DNA from: Leisingera sp. JC1
Lineage (GTDB): Bacteria; Pseudomonadota; Alphaproteobacteria; Rhodobacterales; Rhodobacteraceae
Assembly (NCBI RefSeq): GCF_001679925.1
Contig: NZ_LYUZ01000092.1
Span: 111,398-175,397 of the forward strand
Length of the DNA: 64,000 nucleotides
Reading direction: 5' to 3'
Under the pieces are notes generated by a model. It was not told the origin of the DNA, did no database searches, and saw only the letters and a program-made list of their open reading frames with translations. Below are positions 26,336 to 34,269 of this stretch, one piece after another. Each line of letters opens with the position of its first letter. Position 1 is the first letter of the stretch. The translations under genes were made by a program, and so were the position numbers.

Positions 26336-28138
26336 ATGTCAGATAACATTTTTCCGAGCTGGCCCGACTCCGCCCCGCAATTGATCGAAGTAGCCGCAGG
26401 CCGCGCGCCTGCCGACACGGTGATCCGGCAGGGCATCTGGGTCAATGTCCACACCCGCGAACAGCTGCCGGGCCATGATATTGCGATCAAGGCCGGGCGC
26501 ATCGCCTATGTCGGGCCGGATGCCTCTTATTGCACCGGGCCGGAGACGCAGATTATCGAGGCGGATGGCCGCTACATGATCCCCGGCCTGTGCGATGCCC
26601 ACATGCATATTGAAAGCGGCATGCTCACCCCCGCGGAATTTGCCCGCGCAGTGATCCCGCATGGCACCACCTCGATGTTCACCGACCCGCATGAGATTGC
26701 CAATGTGCTGGGCCTGGACGGGGTGCGCTACATGCATGACGAGGCGCTGATGCAGCCGGTGAATATCTTCACCCAGATGCCCAGCTGCGCGCCCTCGGCG
26801 CCGGGGCTGGAAACCACCGGCTATGAAATCTCTGCCGAGGATGTGGCAGAGGCGATGAACTGGCCGGGCATCATCGGCCTCGGGGAAATGATGAACTTCC
26901 CCGGGGTTGCCAACGCCGACCCCAAGATGCTGGCGGAAATCGCCGCCACCCAACGGGCGGGCAAAACCGTGGGCGGCCACTATGCCTCCCCCGACCTTGG
27001 CCCCGATTTCGCGGCTTACGTGGCCGGTGGCCCGGCGGACGATCACGAGGGCACCTGCGAGGCCGACGCCATTGCCCGGGTGCGTCAGGGGATGCGGTCG
27101 ATGATGCGGCTCGGCTCGGCCTGGTATGACGTCGAAAGCCAGATCACCGCCGTCACCGAGAAAGGGCTGGACCCGCGCAACTTCATCCTCTGCACGGATG
27201 ACTGCCACTCCGGCACGCTGGTCAACGACGGGCACATGAACCGGGTGGTGCGCCACGCCATTGCCTGCGGCTGCGATCCCGTTGTGGCCCTGCAAATGGC
27301 GACGATCAATACCGCCACCCATTTCGGGCTGGAGCGCGAGATCGGCTCCATCACCCCGGGCCGGCGCGCCGACGTGATCCTGACCTCCGATTTGCGCGAA
27401 CTGCCCATCGAGGTGGTGATCGCCCGCGGGCAGATCGTTGCGGAATCAGGCTCTATCAAGGTCGATTGCCCGCATTACGACTGGCCCGCCAGCGCCCGCG
27501 GCACCGTGCACCTGGGCCACGAGCTGACCGCACAGGACTTCGAACTAGCCGCGCCGGAAGGCGCCAATGCCGTCACCGCCAATGTGATCGGCGTGGTCGA
27601 AAACCAGGCCCCGACCAAGGCGCTGCGGGCGGAGCTGCCGGTGGTGGACGGGCTGGTCGAAGGCAGCGGCGATGTCTGCCAGATCGCCCTGGTCGAACGC
27701 CACCGCGCCACCGGCGGCGTCACCAACGCCTTTGTTTCCGGCTTCGGCTACAGCGGCAAAATGGCGATGGCCTCCACCGTGGCGCATGACAGCCACCATA
27801 TGATCGTGGTCGGCACCGGCCGCGAACAGATGGCGCTGGCGGCCAACCGGCTGGCGCAGGTAGGCGGCGGCATCACCCTGTATAAGGACGGGCAGGAACT
27901 GGCGCTGGTCGAACTGCCGATTGCCGGCCTGATGTCCGACAGCCCCGCCACCGATGTCGCCGCCAAGGCGCAGGTGATGATGGAGGCGATGCAGGCCTGC
28001 GGCTGCGCCCTCAACAACGCCTATATGCAGCACTCGCTTCTGGCGCTGGTGGTGATCCCGGAACTCAGGATCTCCGACCTCGGCCTGGTCGATGTGCGCA
28101 CATTCCAGAAAATCCCGGTAATCGAGCCTGCCCAATGA
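26336..28138 (+). CDS. ade: adenine deaminase Ade
   Basis: Amidohydrolase converting adenine to hypoxanthine and ammonia; 600 residues, normal for the YicP/Ade family. The metal motif HxH is in CDAHMHIESGML (His89, His91), PHGTTSMFTDPHEIANV follows, and FILCTDDCHSGTL carries the later metal-binding Asp. NTATHFGLEREIGSITPGRRADVIL is the amidohydrolase end of the barrel, and the extra C-terminal domain (about 420-600) is typical. The AMP nucleosidase gene starts within its stop codon, so the two enzymes form an AMP-to-hypoxanthine route. Confidence 0.95.
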   Translation: MSDNIFPSWPDSAPQLIEVAAGRAPADTVIRQGIWVNVHTREQLPGHDIAIKAGRIAYVGPDASYCTGPETQIIEADGRYMIPGLCDAHMHIESGMLTPAEFARAVIPHGTTSMFTDPHEIANVLGLDGVRYMHDEALMQPVNIFTQMPSCAPSAPGLETTGYEISAEDVAEAMNWPGIIGLGEMMNFPGVANADPKMLAEIAATQRAGKTVGGHYASPDLGPDFAAYVAGGPADDHEGTCEADAIARVRQGMRSMMRLGSAWYDVESQITAVTEKGLDPRNFILCTDDCHSGTLVNDGHMNRVVRHAIACGCDPVVALQMATINTATHFGLEREIGSITPGRRADVILTSDLRELPIEVVIARGQIVAESGSIKVDCPHYDWPASARGTVHLGHELTAQDFELAAPEGANAVTANVIGVVENQAPTKALRAELPVVDGLVEGSGDVCQIALVERHRATGGVTNAFVSGFGYSGKMAMASTVAHDSHHMIVVGTGREQMALAANRLAQVGGGITLYKDGQELALVELPIAGLMSDSPATDVAAKAQVMMEAMQACGCALNNAYMQHSLLALVVIPELRISDLGLVDVRTFQKIPVIEPAQ

Positions 28139-29601
28139 TAACAACAAAACACCCCGGCCATCCGCCGGACGAAAGCTTCAACGACGCAACCGAGGCCGTG
28201 GACCGGCTGGAACTGCTTTACCGCCAGGCCACAGGTTTCCTGTGCGATGAGTTCATCCGCGCGATGGCGGACGGCGCGCCGGACAACCAGCGCATCCGCG
28301 CCTATTACCCGGAGATCCGGTTTTCCACCCTGACCTTTGCCCAAGTGGACAGCCGCCTCAGCTTCGGCCATGTCTCCGCGCCCGGCACCTATGCCACCAC
28401 GGTCACGCGGCCGGACCTGTTCCGCAACTACCTGATCCAGCAGATCGGCCTGCTGATCCGCAACCACGGCCAGCCGGTGACCATCAGCGTCTCGGACACC
28501 CCGATCCCGGTGCATTTCGCAGTTGCCTCGCGTCCGGATCTGACCGTGCCGCAGGACGGTGCGGCCGGCTTTACCCTGCGCGACGTGTTTGACGTGCCGG
28601 ATCTGTCGACCACCAATGACGACATCGTCAACGGCACCTATCAGCCCGCAAACGGCACCGGCCCGCTGGCGCTGTTCACCGCCCAGCGCATCGACTATTC
28701 GCTGGCACGGCTCAGCCATTACACCGCCACCAGCCCTGAGCATTTCCAGAACCACGTCCTGTTCACCAACTACCAGTTCTACGTGGCGGAGTTCGAAGCC
28801 TATGCCCGCGCCCGGCTGGCTGACCCGGACAGCGGCTACACCAGCTTTGTCAGCACCGGCGACCACGAGATCACAGATCCTGACGCGGTGATCCCCGAAG
28901 CCGGCAAGCTGCCGCAAATGCCCACCTACCACCTGAAGCGCGAGGACGGGAACGGCATCACCCTGGTCAACATCGGCGTCGGCCCCTCCAACGCCAAAAC
29001 CGCAACCGACCACATCGCGGTTCTGCGCCCGCATGCCTGGCTGATGGTCGGCCATTGCGCGGGCCTCCGGAACACCCAGGCGCTGGGGGACTTCGTGCTG
29101 GCGCATGGCTACCTGCGCGAGGATCACGTGCTGGACGACGACCTGCCGATCTGGACCCCGATCCCGGCGCTGGCGGAAATCCAGGTCGCGCTGGAGGAGG
29201 CGGTGGCCGAGATCACCGAATACGAAGGCTTCGACCTCAAGCGGATCATGCGCACCGGCACAGTCGCCACCATCGACAACCGCAACTGGGAATTGCGCGA
29301 CCAGTCCGGCCCGGTGCAGCGCCTGTCCCAATCCCGCGCCGTGGCGCTGGATATGGAAAGCGCCACCATCGCCGCCAACGGTTACCGGTTCCGGGTTCCC
29401 TATGGCACGCTGCTCTGCGTTTCGGACAAGCCGCTGCATGGCGAACTGAAGCTGCCGGGCATGGCGTCGGACTTTTACCGCACCCAGGTTGCGCGCCATC
29501 TGCAAATCGGCATAAGAGCTATGGAACGCCTGCGCGGGATGCCATTGGAGCGTCTGCACAGCCGGAAATTGCGCTCGTTCGACGAAACAGCCTTCCTGTA
29601 G
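28135..29601 (+). CDS. amn: AMP nucleosidase Amn
   Basis: Hydrolyses AMP to adenine and ribose-5-phosphate; 488 residues, like E. coli Amn (484). The N-terminal domain (AVDRLELLYRQATGFLCDEFIRAMADG) precedes the nucleoside-phosphorylase-like catalytic domain with NIGVGPSNAKTATDHIAVLRPHAWLMVGHCAGLR (about 281-315) and DMESATIAANGYRFRVPYGTLLCVSDKPLHGE near the C-terminus. It overlaps ade by ATGA, so translation is coupled and adenine passes straight to the deaminase. Confidence 0.95.
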   Translation: MITTKHPGHPPDESFNDATEAVDRLELLYRQATGFLCDEFIRAMADGAPDNQRIRAYYPEIRFSTLTFAQVDSRLSFGHVSAPGTYATTVTRPDLFRNYLIQQIGLLIRNHGQPVTISVSDTPIPVHFAVASRPDLTVPQDGAAGFTLRDVFDVPDLSTTNDDIVNGTYQPANGTGPLALFTAQRIDYSLARLSHYTATSPEHFQNHVLFTNYQFYVAEFEAYARARLADPDSGYTSFVSTGDHEITDPDAVIPEAGKLPQMPTYHLKREDGNGITLVNIGVGPSNAKTATDHIAVLRPHAWLMVGHCAGLRNTQALGDFVLAHGYLREDHVLDDDLPIWTPIPALAEIQVALEEAVAEITEYEGFDLKRIMRTGTVATIDNRNWELRDQSGPVQRLSQSRAVALDMESATIAANGYRFRVPYGTLLCVSDKPLHGELKLPGMASDFYRTQVARHLQIGIRAMERLRGMPLERLHSRKLRSFDETAFL

Positions 29602-29665
29602 GGCGGTTTTTTGCAGTTTTCCTAGAAAAAATGCCCTTTTTGGCCTGTGCGGAGCACACAAGAAG

Positions 29666-29693
29666 TTGTGTTATCATACAACATAACGATAAT
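29666..29693 (+). promoter_or_regulatory. probable sigma-70 promoter of the HU gene
   Basis: TTGTGT (29666-29671) and GATAAT (29688-29693) are separated by 16 bp in a locally AT-rich stretch, 48 bp before the HU start. AAGGAG at about 29728 is the ribosome site. Confidence 0.5.
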
Positions 29694-29740
29694 GTCACGC
29701 GATGAGGCCCCACAGTTCGGGCAGTTTAAGGAGACGAAGA

Positions 29741-30028
29741 ATGTCCAAACCGATGACCAAAACCCAGCTTGTTGCCGCTCTGGCAGAGGAAATGGGCAGC
29801 GACAAGAAAGTCGCAGGCTCCGCCCTGGAAGCGGTCTGCTCGCTGATCACCCGCGAAGTGTCGGGCGGCGGTGCCGTGACCCTGCCGGGCGTCGGCAAGA
29901 TCTACTGCCGCGAGCGTCCCGAGCGCGAAGTGCGCAACCCGGCCACCGGTGAGAAGTTCACCAAGGAAGCCGACAAGGTTGTGAAAATGACCATCGCCAA
30001 AGCGCTGAAAGACAGCGTCAACGGCTGA
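29741..30028 (+). CDS. HU-family DNA-binding protein
   Basis: Histone-like nucleoid protein of 95 residues that bends DNA as a dimer. MTKTQLVAALAEEMGSDKKVAGSALEAV is the helical body and the DNA-binding arm region is VTLPGVGKIYCRERPEREVRNPATGEKFTKEADKVVKMTIAKALKDSV, with the PATGE proline motif altered only slightly from canonical RNPxTGE. The ATG at 29741 has AAGGAGA at 8 nt. It stands alone with its own promoter and a strong terminator. Confidence 0.92.
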   Translation: MSKPMTKTQLVAALAEEMGSDKKVAGSALEAVCSLITREVSGGGAVTLPGVGKIYCRERPEREVRNPATGEKFTKEADKVVKMTIAKALKDSVNG

Positions 30029-30054
30029 TACCGGATGTGATCCGGACGGTTTGA

Positions 30055-30086
30055 GGGCTGCCCGCTGCGGGCGGCCCTTTTCTTTT
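30055..30086 (+). terminator. rho-independent terminator of the HU gene
   Basis: GGGCTGCCC (30055-30063) pairs with GGGCGGCCC (30069-30077) around a 5-nt loop with one T-G pair, followed by TTTTCTTTT (30078-30086). It lies 27 bp after the stop. Confidence 0.9.
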
Positions 30087-30192
30087 GCCCCGCAGGCCCG
30101 GCCAAACTGTTCGCCCGCCACCGCAGCGTTGCTGATTGCCAAACCGGCCCCAGAGGCGCAGGCTGAGGCCAACGCACAAGGGAGCCTGCACC

Positions 30193-30816
30193 ATGGAGAA
30201 CGTCAATCTGCTGCTGATCCTGGGTGCCGCTTTGCTGGCCGGCGCCAGCCCCGGACCCGCCACCCTGACCATCGCCGGCACCGCCATGCAGCGCGGCCGC
30301 GCCGCCGGGCTGGCACTGGCGGCCGGGGTCAGCAGCGGCTCGCTGATCTGGTCGGTCTCTGCCGCATTTGGACTGGGCGCGGTGATGCTGGCCAATGCCT
30401 GGATGTTCGAGGTGGTCCGCTACTTCGGCGCAGCCTATCTGATGTATTTGGCGATCCGCTCGGCGCGTTCTGCCCTGCGTTCCGGCGCCCCGGAACTGCG
30501 CCCCTCTGCAGCGCCTTCGCTGCGGGCAGCTTACGCCAAGGGGCTGGCGCTGCACCTGACCAACCCCAAGGCGATCCTGTTCTTCGGCTCGCTCTACGCC
30601 ATCGGCATTCCGCCCGGCACCGAACCCTCGGCGCTGCTGGTGGTGATTGCCGCCATCGCGGTGCAAAGCACGCTGATCTTCCACGGCTACGCGATCCTGT
30701 TCTCCAGCGCCGCCGCCAGCCGTATCTACATCCGCCTGCGCCGCCTGTTCGAGGCGCTGTTCGCCGCCGCCTTCGGTGCCGCCAGCTGGCAGATCTTTGC
30801 AGCCCGCCTCAGCTGA
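30193..30816 (+). CDS. LysE/RhtB family translocator
   Basis: Inner-membrane amino acid exporter family, 207 residues with about six helices. The signature is in LLILGAALLAGASPGPATLTIAGTAMQRGRAAGLALAAGVSSG (about 6-50), with the SPGP motif of LysE/RhtB proteins, and KGLALHLTNPKAILFFGSLYA (about 115-135) is the second conserved block. Substrate unknown. The ATG at 30193 has GGGAG at 8 nt. Confidence 0.88.
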   Translation: MENVNLLLILGAALLAGASPGPATLTIAGTAMQRGRAAGLALAAGVSSGSLIWSVSAAFGLGAVMLANAWMFEVVRYFGAAYLMYLAIRSARSALRSGAPELRPSAAPSLRAAYAKGLALHLTNPKAILFFGSLYAIGIPPGTEPSALLVVIAAIAVQSTLIFHGYAILFSSAAASRIYIRLRRLFEALFAAAFGAASWQIFAARLS

Positions 30817-30891
30817 CAGGGCTTGAATAACGGGGCTTGATCCCGCCGCCCGCTTCCCCGACAGTCCCCCGCAGCAGAAAGGGTTGGGACA

Positions 30892-31797
30892 ATGGACGCA
30901 CGCGCAATTGCCATGGGGCTGGCCTTTGCCCTTATGTGGTCCTCGGCCTTTACCTCGGCCCGGATCATCGTGCAGGACGCCTCGCCGCTGTTCTCGCTGG
31001 CGGTGCGCTTCCTGATTTCCGGCCTGATCGGCGTCGCCATCGCCCGCGCCATGGGCCAGACATGGCGGCTGACTCCGGGACAGTGGCGCGCGACGGTGAT
31101 CTTCGGCCTCTGCCAGAACGCGCTCTACCTCGGCCTCAACTTCGTCGCCATGCAATGGATCGAGGCCTCCCTGGCCGCCATCATCGCCTCCACCATGCCG
31201 CTGCTGGTGGCGCTGGCCGGCTGGATGCTGTTCGGAGAGCGGCTGCGGCCCCTTGGCTACGCAGGTCTGCTCGCGGGCATCCTGGGTGTCGCCCTGATCA
31301 TGGGCACCCGCCTCAGCGCTGGTGTGGACCTGATGGGGGTTTTCCTCTGCGTGATCGGCGTGCTTGCCCTCACCACCGCAACACTCGCCCTGCGCGGTGC
31401 CACCTCCGGCGGCAACTTCATGATGGTGGTGGGGCTGCAAATGCTGATCGGCTCTGCCATCCTGTTTGTCGCTGCCCCGCTGAGCGAGGATATCTTTGTG
31501 AACCCCACCTGGCGGCTGGCGGCGGCCTTTACCTACACCACCATCGTGCCGGGGCTGATGGCCACCTTCATCTGGGTGCTGCTGCTGAACCGCATCGGCG
31601 CGGTGCGCGCCGCCACCTTCCACTTCCTGAACCCGGTGTTCGGCGTCGCCGTCGCCAGCGTTCTGCTGGGGGAAAAACTGGGCCCGCTCGACGTGCTGGG
31701 CGTTGCCATCGTCACCGGCGGCATTCTGGCGGTTCAGCTCGCCCGCCAGCCCGGACGAACGCAACCGGAGCTCTCCCGCGCGGCCAAGCCGGGGTGA
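30892..31797 (+). CDS. DMT (EamA) family transporter
   Basis: Inner-membrane protein of 301 residues with ten predicted helices in two EamA halves. FALMWSSAFTSARIIVQDASPLFSLAVRFLISG at the N-terminus is the RhaT/EamA opening motif; NFVAMQWIEASLAAIIASTMPLLVALAGWMLFGERL ends repeat one and HFLNPVFGVAVASVLLGEKLGPLDVLG ends repeat two. Substrate unknown. It follows the LysE gene by 75 bp in the same direction and may be co-transcribed. Confidence 0.87.
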   Translation: MDARAIAMGLAFALMWSSAFTSARIIVQDASPLFSLAVRFLISGLIGVAIARAMGQTWRLTPGQWRATVIFGLCQNALYLGLNFVAMQWIEASLAAIIASTMPLLVALAGWMLFGERLRPLGYAGLLAGILGVALIMGTRLSAGVDLMGVFLCVIGVLALTTATLALRGATSGGNFMMVVGLQMLIGSAILFVAAPLSEDIFVNPTWRLAAAFTYTTIVPGLMATFIWVLLLNRIGAVRAATFHFLNPVFGVAVASVLLGEKLGPLDVLGVAIVTGGILAVQLARQPGRTQPELSRAAKPG

Positions 31798-31907
31798 CGC
31801 CCGCCTGCCCCTCGGGCCCGGCGCCGCTGCCGCGGCGCGGACCCGTTGCAAGTGCTTGCGTTTCCGCCTTAACCTGATCCGCAAGGACATAAACAGGAGG
31901 ACGCGGC

Positions 31908-32471
31908 ATGAGCGCGCAACTATCCCAGGTGCTGGACGCCATCGACGCCGCCAATGCCAAGGACCCGACCCTGGAAGACGGCCAGCCCGCCGCGCTGCTG
32001 TATGGCCAGCGGATGAGCGCAGAACAGGAGCGCCTGTTCCCGGACGCTGCCGAACCATTGCAGATCGCTGCCCGCGGCCAGCATGTGGAACGCTGGAAGC
32101 TGGAACGCAGCGCTTTCCCGGAAGGACGTGCCGGCTACCTCGCCTGGCGCAAGGCCGAGGCAGAGCACCACGCCGACGTGGTCACAACCCTGATGCAGGA
32201 CGCGGGCTATGGCGCAGAGGACGTGGACGCCGCGGCAAAAATGCTGCGCAAGGAAGGCATCAAGCGCGACGATCAGGTGCAGGCGCTGGAGGACATTATC
32301 TGCTTTGTCTTCCTGAAATGGTATTTTGAACCCTTCGCCGCCAAACACCCGGCGGACAAGGTCCAGCGCATTGTCGAGAAGACCGCCCGCAAGATGTCGG
32401 CTGACGCCCGCGCCCGGGTGCTGGGCGAGTTCACCCTGCCCGCGGAGCTGGCCGGCGCCTTCGCCGCCTAA
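31908..32471 (+). CDS. DUF4202 family protein
   Basis: Soluble, mostly helical protein of 187 residues. The His/Trp-rich core QIAARGQHVERWKLERSAFPEGRAGYLAWRKAEAEHHADVV (about 54-94) and the helix LEDIICFVFLKWYFEPFAAKH are characteristic of DUF4202. Conserved His residues suggest an HD-like metal site, but this is not established. AGGAGG lies before the ATG. Function unknown; its stop overlaps the convergent peroxidase stop by 4 bp. Confidence 0.8.
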   Translation: MSAQLSQVLDAIDAANAKDPTLEDGQPAALLYGQRMSAEQERLFPDAAEPLQIAARGQHVERWKLERSAFPEGRAGYLAWRKAEAEHHADVVTTLMQDAGYGAEDVDAAAKMLRKEGIKRDDQVQALEDIICFVFLKWYFEPFAAKHPADKVQRIVEKTARKMSADARARVLGEFTLPAELAGAFAA

Positions 32472-32989
32472 GGCAGATACTTCTCCACGGCATTCACGAT
32501 ACGGCTGGACCCCGGTTTCACCGCCGACCCCCAGGTGCCCGCGACAGAACCGTCCGGCGCAACCAGAACCTTGTTGAAATTCCAGCCAGGCTCAAACCCT
32601 GTTTCAGCTCGTACCGCCTGGTAAAACGGATGCGCACCCGGGCCGGTTACCTGGGTGATTTCAGTCATCGGCAGAGTCAGCCCGTAGTTCACGGCACAAA
32701 ACTCCCTCACCTCTTCAGCGCTGGCCAGTTCCTGGTTGAAATCGTCCGACGGCACCGCCAGCACCACCAGCCCCTGCGCCTGGTATGTGTCATAGAGCTT
32801 CTGCAGACCGGCATACTGTCCAGTGAATCCGCACTTGGACGCCGTGTTCACCACAAGCACCGGCCGGCCGCGGAAATCCTCCAGCCGGATTTCTCCGCCA
32901 TCAATGGAGGCAAAGCTGCCGCCCGCCGGTGCCGCCCCTGCGGCCGCGCCCGTGAGCAATGCAGCCGCCAGCAAAAGAAAGAACCGCAT
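32468..32989 (-). CDS. secreted glutathione peroxidase family protein
   Basis: Thiol peroxidase of 173 residues. A Sec signal peptide ([21 protein letters not shown]) points to the periplasm. The active-site Cys is in [20 protein letters not shown] (about residue 52), with FGxD replaced by VPSDDFNQE and the WNFNK motif (about 140-144) carrying the catalytic Trp/Asn. In the periplasm the likely reductant is thioredoxin-like rather than glutathione. GAGGA lies 7 nt before the ATG at 32989. It is divergent from msrB-msrA, grouping peroxide and methionine-sulfoxide defence. Confidence 0.9.
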   Translation of the reverse strand: MRFFLLLAAALLTGAAAGAAPAGGSFASIDGGEIRLEDFRGRPVLVVNTASKCGFTGQYAGLQKLYDTYQAQGLVVLAVPSDDFNQELASAEEVREFCAVNYGLTLPMTEITQVTGPGAHPFYQAVRAETGFEPGWNFNKVLVAPDGSVAGTWGSAVKPGSSRIVNAVEKYLP

Positions 32990-33159
32990 AGCCAAATCCT
33001 CACTCAAGGTCCTGCCGTCACACATTACCAGAGTTTCAGACCCTATGCAGGATTGCCTGCCACTCAGCACACGGCTTTGCGAGCCGCCTGTAACAGGGCT
33101 TTGCATTTGCGCCTCCAGACCCCATGTTCTGCTGCAACGCGAACAGGCGGGAGGACACC

Positions 33160-33609
33160 ATGACCAAATACTTCAAAAACCCGGACGCCGTTGCAGCGCT
33201 GTCGGAGGAAGAGTTCTATGTGACCCAGAACGCGGGCACCGAACGCCCCGGCACCGGCAAGCTGCTCTACAACAAGGAGCCGGGCATTTACGTGGACATC
33301 GTTTCGGGCGAGCCGCTGTTTGCCTCCTCCGACAAATACGAATCCGGCTGCGGCTGGCCCAGCTTCACCAAGCCCATCGAATCCGCGCATATCCAGGAAC
33401 TGGAGGACCGCACCCTCGGCATGATCCGAACCGAGGTCCGCTCCACCCATGGCGACAGCCACCTGGGCCATGTGTTCCCGGACGGGCCGATGGACCGCGG
33501 CGGCTTGCGCTACTGCATCAACTCCGCCTCGCTGCGGTTCGTGCATCTGGACGACATGGAGGCCGAGGGTTATGGCGCCTATATCAACCAAGTGGAGGTC
33601 GTGAAATGA
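33160..33609 (+). CDS. msrB: peptide-methionine (R)-S-oxide reductase MsrB
   Basis: Reduces methionine-R-sulfoxide in proteins; 149 residues. The catalytic Cys is in [12 protein letters not shown] (about residue 123) and the resolving Cys in ESGCGWPSF (about 67). The two CxxC pairs that bind structural zinc in many MsrBs are absent: the first aligns to VDIVSGEP and the second to [11 protein letters not shown], so this is the zinc-free form. No signal peptide. The ATG at 33160 has GGGAGGA upstream, and msrA overlaps the stop by ATGA. Confidence 0.95.
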   Translation: MTKYFKNPDAVAALSEEEFYVTQNAGTERPGTGKLLYNKEPGIYVDIVSGEPLFASSDKYESGCGWPSFTKPIESAHIQELEDRTLGMIRTEVRSTHGDSHLGHVFPDGPMDRGGLRYCINSASLRFVHLDDMEAEGYGAYINQVEVVK

Positions 33610-34121
33610 GCACCACCGAACGCGCCGTCCTGGCAGGCGGCTGTTTCTGGGGCATGCAGGAACTGATCCGCAAACGCCCCGGCGTCATCAGCACCCGTGT
33701 CGGCTATACCGGCGGCGACGTGCCCAATGCCACTTACAGGGACCACGGCACCCATGCCGAAGGGATCGAGATCATTTTTGATCCTGCCGTCACCTCCTTC
33801 CGGGAGATGCTGGAGTTCTTTTTCCAGATCCACGACCCCACCACCCTGAACCGTCAGGGCAATGACCTGGGGATGAGCTACCGTTCCGCGATCTACTACA
33901 CGGACGAGACGCAAAAGGCCGTGGCCGAGGACACCATCGCCGACGTCAACGCCTCCGGCCTCTGGCCCGGCAAGGTGGTGACAGAGGTTGAACCCGTAGG
34001 TGACTTCTGGGAGGCCGAGCCCGAGCATCAGGACTACCTGCAGCGGCTGCCCTCCGGCTACACCTGCCATTTCGCGCGGCCGGACTGGGTACTGCCCAAG
34101 CGCGATACTGCCGCAGAGTAG
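33606..34121 (+). CDS. msrA: peptide-methionine (S)-S-oxide reductase MsrA
   Basis: Reduces methionine-S-sulfoxide; 171 residues. The catalytic motif GGCFWG lies at residues 11-16, and the substrate-binding [29 protein letters not shown] is intact. [16 protein letters not shown] near the C-terminus carries the recycling Cys region. It is translationally coupled to msrB, so both stereoisomers are handled by one transcript. A GC-rich hairpin follows. Confidence 0.96.
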   Translation: MSTTERAVLAGGCFWGMQELIRKRPGVISTRVGYTGGDVPNATYRDHGTHAEGIEIIFDPAVTSFREMLEFFFQIHDPTTLNRQGNDLGMSYRSAIYYTDETQKAVAEDTIADVNASGLWPGKVVTEVEPVGDFWEAEPEHQDYLQRLPSGYTCHFARPDWVLPKRDTAAE

Positions 34122-34140
34122 GCTCTAACAACGCACTTTC

Positions 34141-34165
34141 AGCCCCGCCGTAACCCGGCGGGGCT
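34141..34165 (+). terminator. hairpin after msrA
   Basis: AGCCCCGCCG (34141-34150) pairs with CGGCGGGGCT (34156-34165) around a 5-nt loop, 20 bp after msrA. The following sequence is only weakly T-rich. Confidence 0.65.
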
Positions 34166-34269
34166 ATTCACATGCCAGATGCCCAACAGGCGCGCCTGCG
34201 TCTCCTGGCTCCAAATATCCCCGCCGGAGGCAGCGGGTTTTCCTGAAAACCCACTCAGTTAAACCTGCG

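Noticed and set aside
29902-32058. 718-codon minus frame across HU, LysE, DMT and DUF4202 genes
   Set aside because: It spans four well-supported genes with clear motifs on the other strand and has low-complexity Arg/Gln/Gly composition.
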